Shown in pieces: positions 7,248-7,514 of a DNA stretch of 7,514 bases (positions are counted from its first letter, which is position 1; every line of letters begins with the position of its first letter). The DNA is taken from contig NZ_LAJY01000132.1 of the NCBI RefSeq assembly GCF_000963705.1, forward strand, positions 1-7,514, written 5' to 3'. The notes below the pieces were generated by a model. It had not been told where the DNA came from. It saw only the letters and a program-made list of their open reading frames with translations, and did no database searches. A program made the position numbers and the translations under genes. The stretch comes from Elstera litoralis. Lineage in GTDB: Bacteria > Pseudomonadota > Alphaproteobacteria > Elsterales > Elsteraceae.

Positions 7248-7514
7248 TTGACCGCGTCTCCTATTGTCTCCGGGCTGATTGACCTTTTCACCGCCGCGCA
7301 AATGGCACAGGTGGATGCAAAGGCCGTCGAAGCCGGGCTTTCCGTCGAACACCTCATGGCGCGGGCCGGGCAGGCGGTCGCGGCGGCAATTATGGCGCGC
7401 TGGAGCCCACGCCCGACACTCCTGCTCTGCGGCCCCGGTAATAATGGCGGCGACGGTTGGGTCGCGGCCAGCGCGTTGGCGGAAGCCGGGTGGCCGGTTC
7501 GCATCGTGTCGATC
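7248..7514 (+). CDS. nnr: NAD(P)H-hydrate epimerase (YjeF N-terminal domain), 5' part only
   Basis: This is the beginning of a nicotinamide-nucleotide repair enzyme, which epimerises the R and S forms of damaged NAD(P)H hydrate. In many bacteria it is fused to an ADP-dependent dehydratase domain that restores NAD(P)H, giving about 500 residues. Only 89 codons are in the window and the frame is open at the edge. Visible are LFTAAQMAQVDAKAVEAGLSVEHLMARAG at 13-41, the normal YjeF N-terminal helix, and LLLCGPGNNGGDGWVAASALAEAG at 58-81 with the family signature PGNNGGDG. The conserved region begins upstream of the first in-frame ATG (codon 19), so a non-ATG start is needed; TTG at 7248 has GAGG 8 bases upstream and fits best. 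Whether the dehydratase domain follows cannot be seen. It is divergent from the DUF1194 gene. Confidence 0.9.
   Translation, partial: MTASPIVSGLIDLFTAAQMAQVDAKAVEAGLSVEHLMARAGQAVAAAIMARWSPRPTLLLCGPGNNGGDGWVAASALAEAGWPVRIVSI

Noticed and set aside
7121..7504. Upstream extension of the DUF1194 reading frame by up to 128 codons
   Set aside because: The extension runs antisense to nnr, would bury the signal peptide inside the protein, and ignores the good ribosome binding site before the TTG at 7120.

Overview
The window looks like chromosomal DNA from a GC-rich proteobacterium, most likely an alphaproteobacterium. The base composition is roughly 60-65% GC by eye, GTG and TTG starts occur, genes are tightly packed with 4-base start/stop overlaps, and a DUF1194 protein sits next to an Nnr/YjeF gene. 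The lineage is inferred from style and gene content; there is no rRNA or other marker gene.

Region 1 (1-3541, plus strand) is a complete four-gene dTDP-L-rhamnose operon in the order rfbC-rfbB-rfbD-rfbA. A good sigma70-like promoter (TTGACC, 18 bp, TATAAG) lies at 43-72. RfbA makes dTDP-glucose, RfbB dehydrates it to the 4-keto-6-deoxy sugar, RfbC epimerises at C3 and C5, and RfbD reduces to dTDP-L-rhamnose. The B/D and D/A junctions are ATGA overlaps, so these genes are probably translationally coupled.

Region 2 (3536-4579, minus strand) is a family 2 glycosyltransferase of the rhamnosyltransferase/WbbL type. It converges on rfbA, and the two stop codons share a 6-bp palindrome. It is a plausible consumer of the dTDP-rhamnose made next door.

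Region 3 (4580-6420) begins with a 103-bp divergent intergenic region. A two-gene plus-strand unit follows: a fumarylacetoacetate hydrolase (FAH) family enzyme, then a 10-TM EamA/DMT transporter 4 bases downstream. Their substrates cannot be read from sequence.

Region 4 (6353-7514) holds a minus-strand secreted DUF1194 (von Willebrand A-like) protein, whose C-terminal tail overlaps the transporter gene antisense by 68 bp. Divergent from it is the first 89 codons of a plus-strand NAD(P)H-hydrate epimerase (nnr), cut by the window edge. Both appear to start with TTG.

I found no tRNA, rRNA, CRISPR array, insertion sequence, long repeat or convincing intrinsic terminator. All genes belong to known families, and I see no strong case for a previously undescribed system. 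The items worth a second look are the gene overlaps, the non-ATG starts, and the unassigned FAH enzyme/transporter pair.
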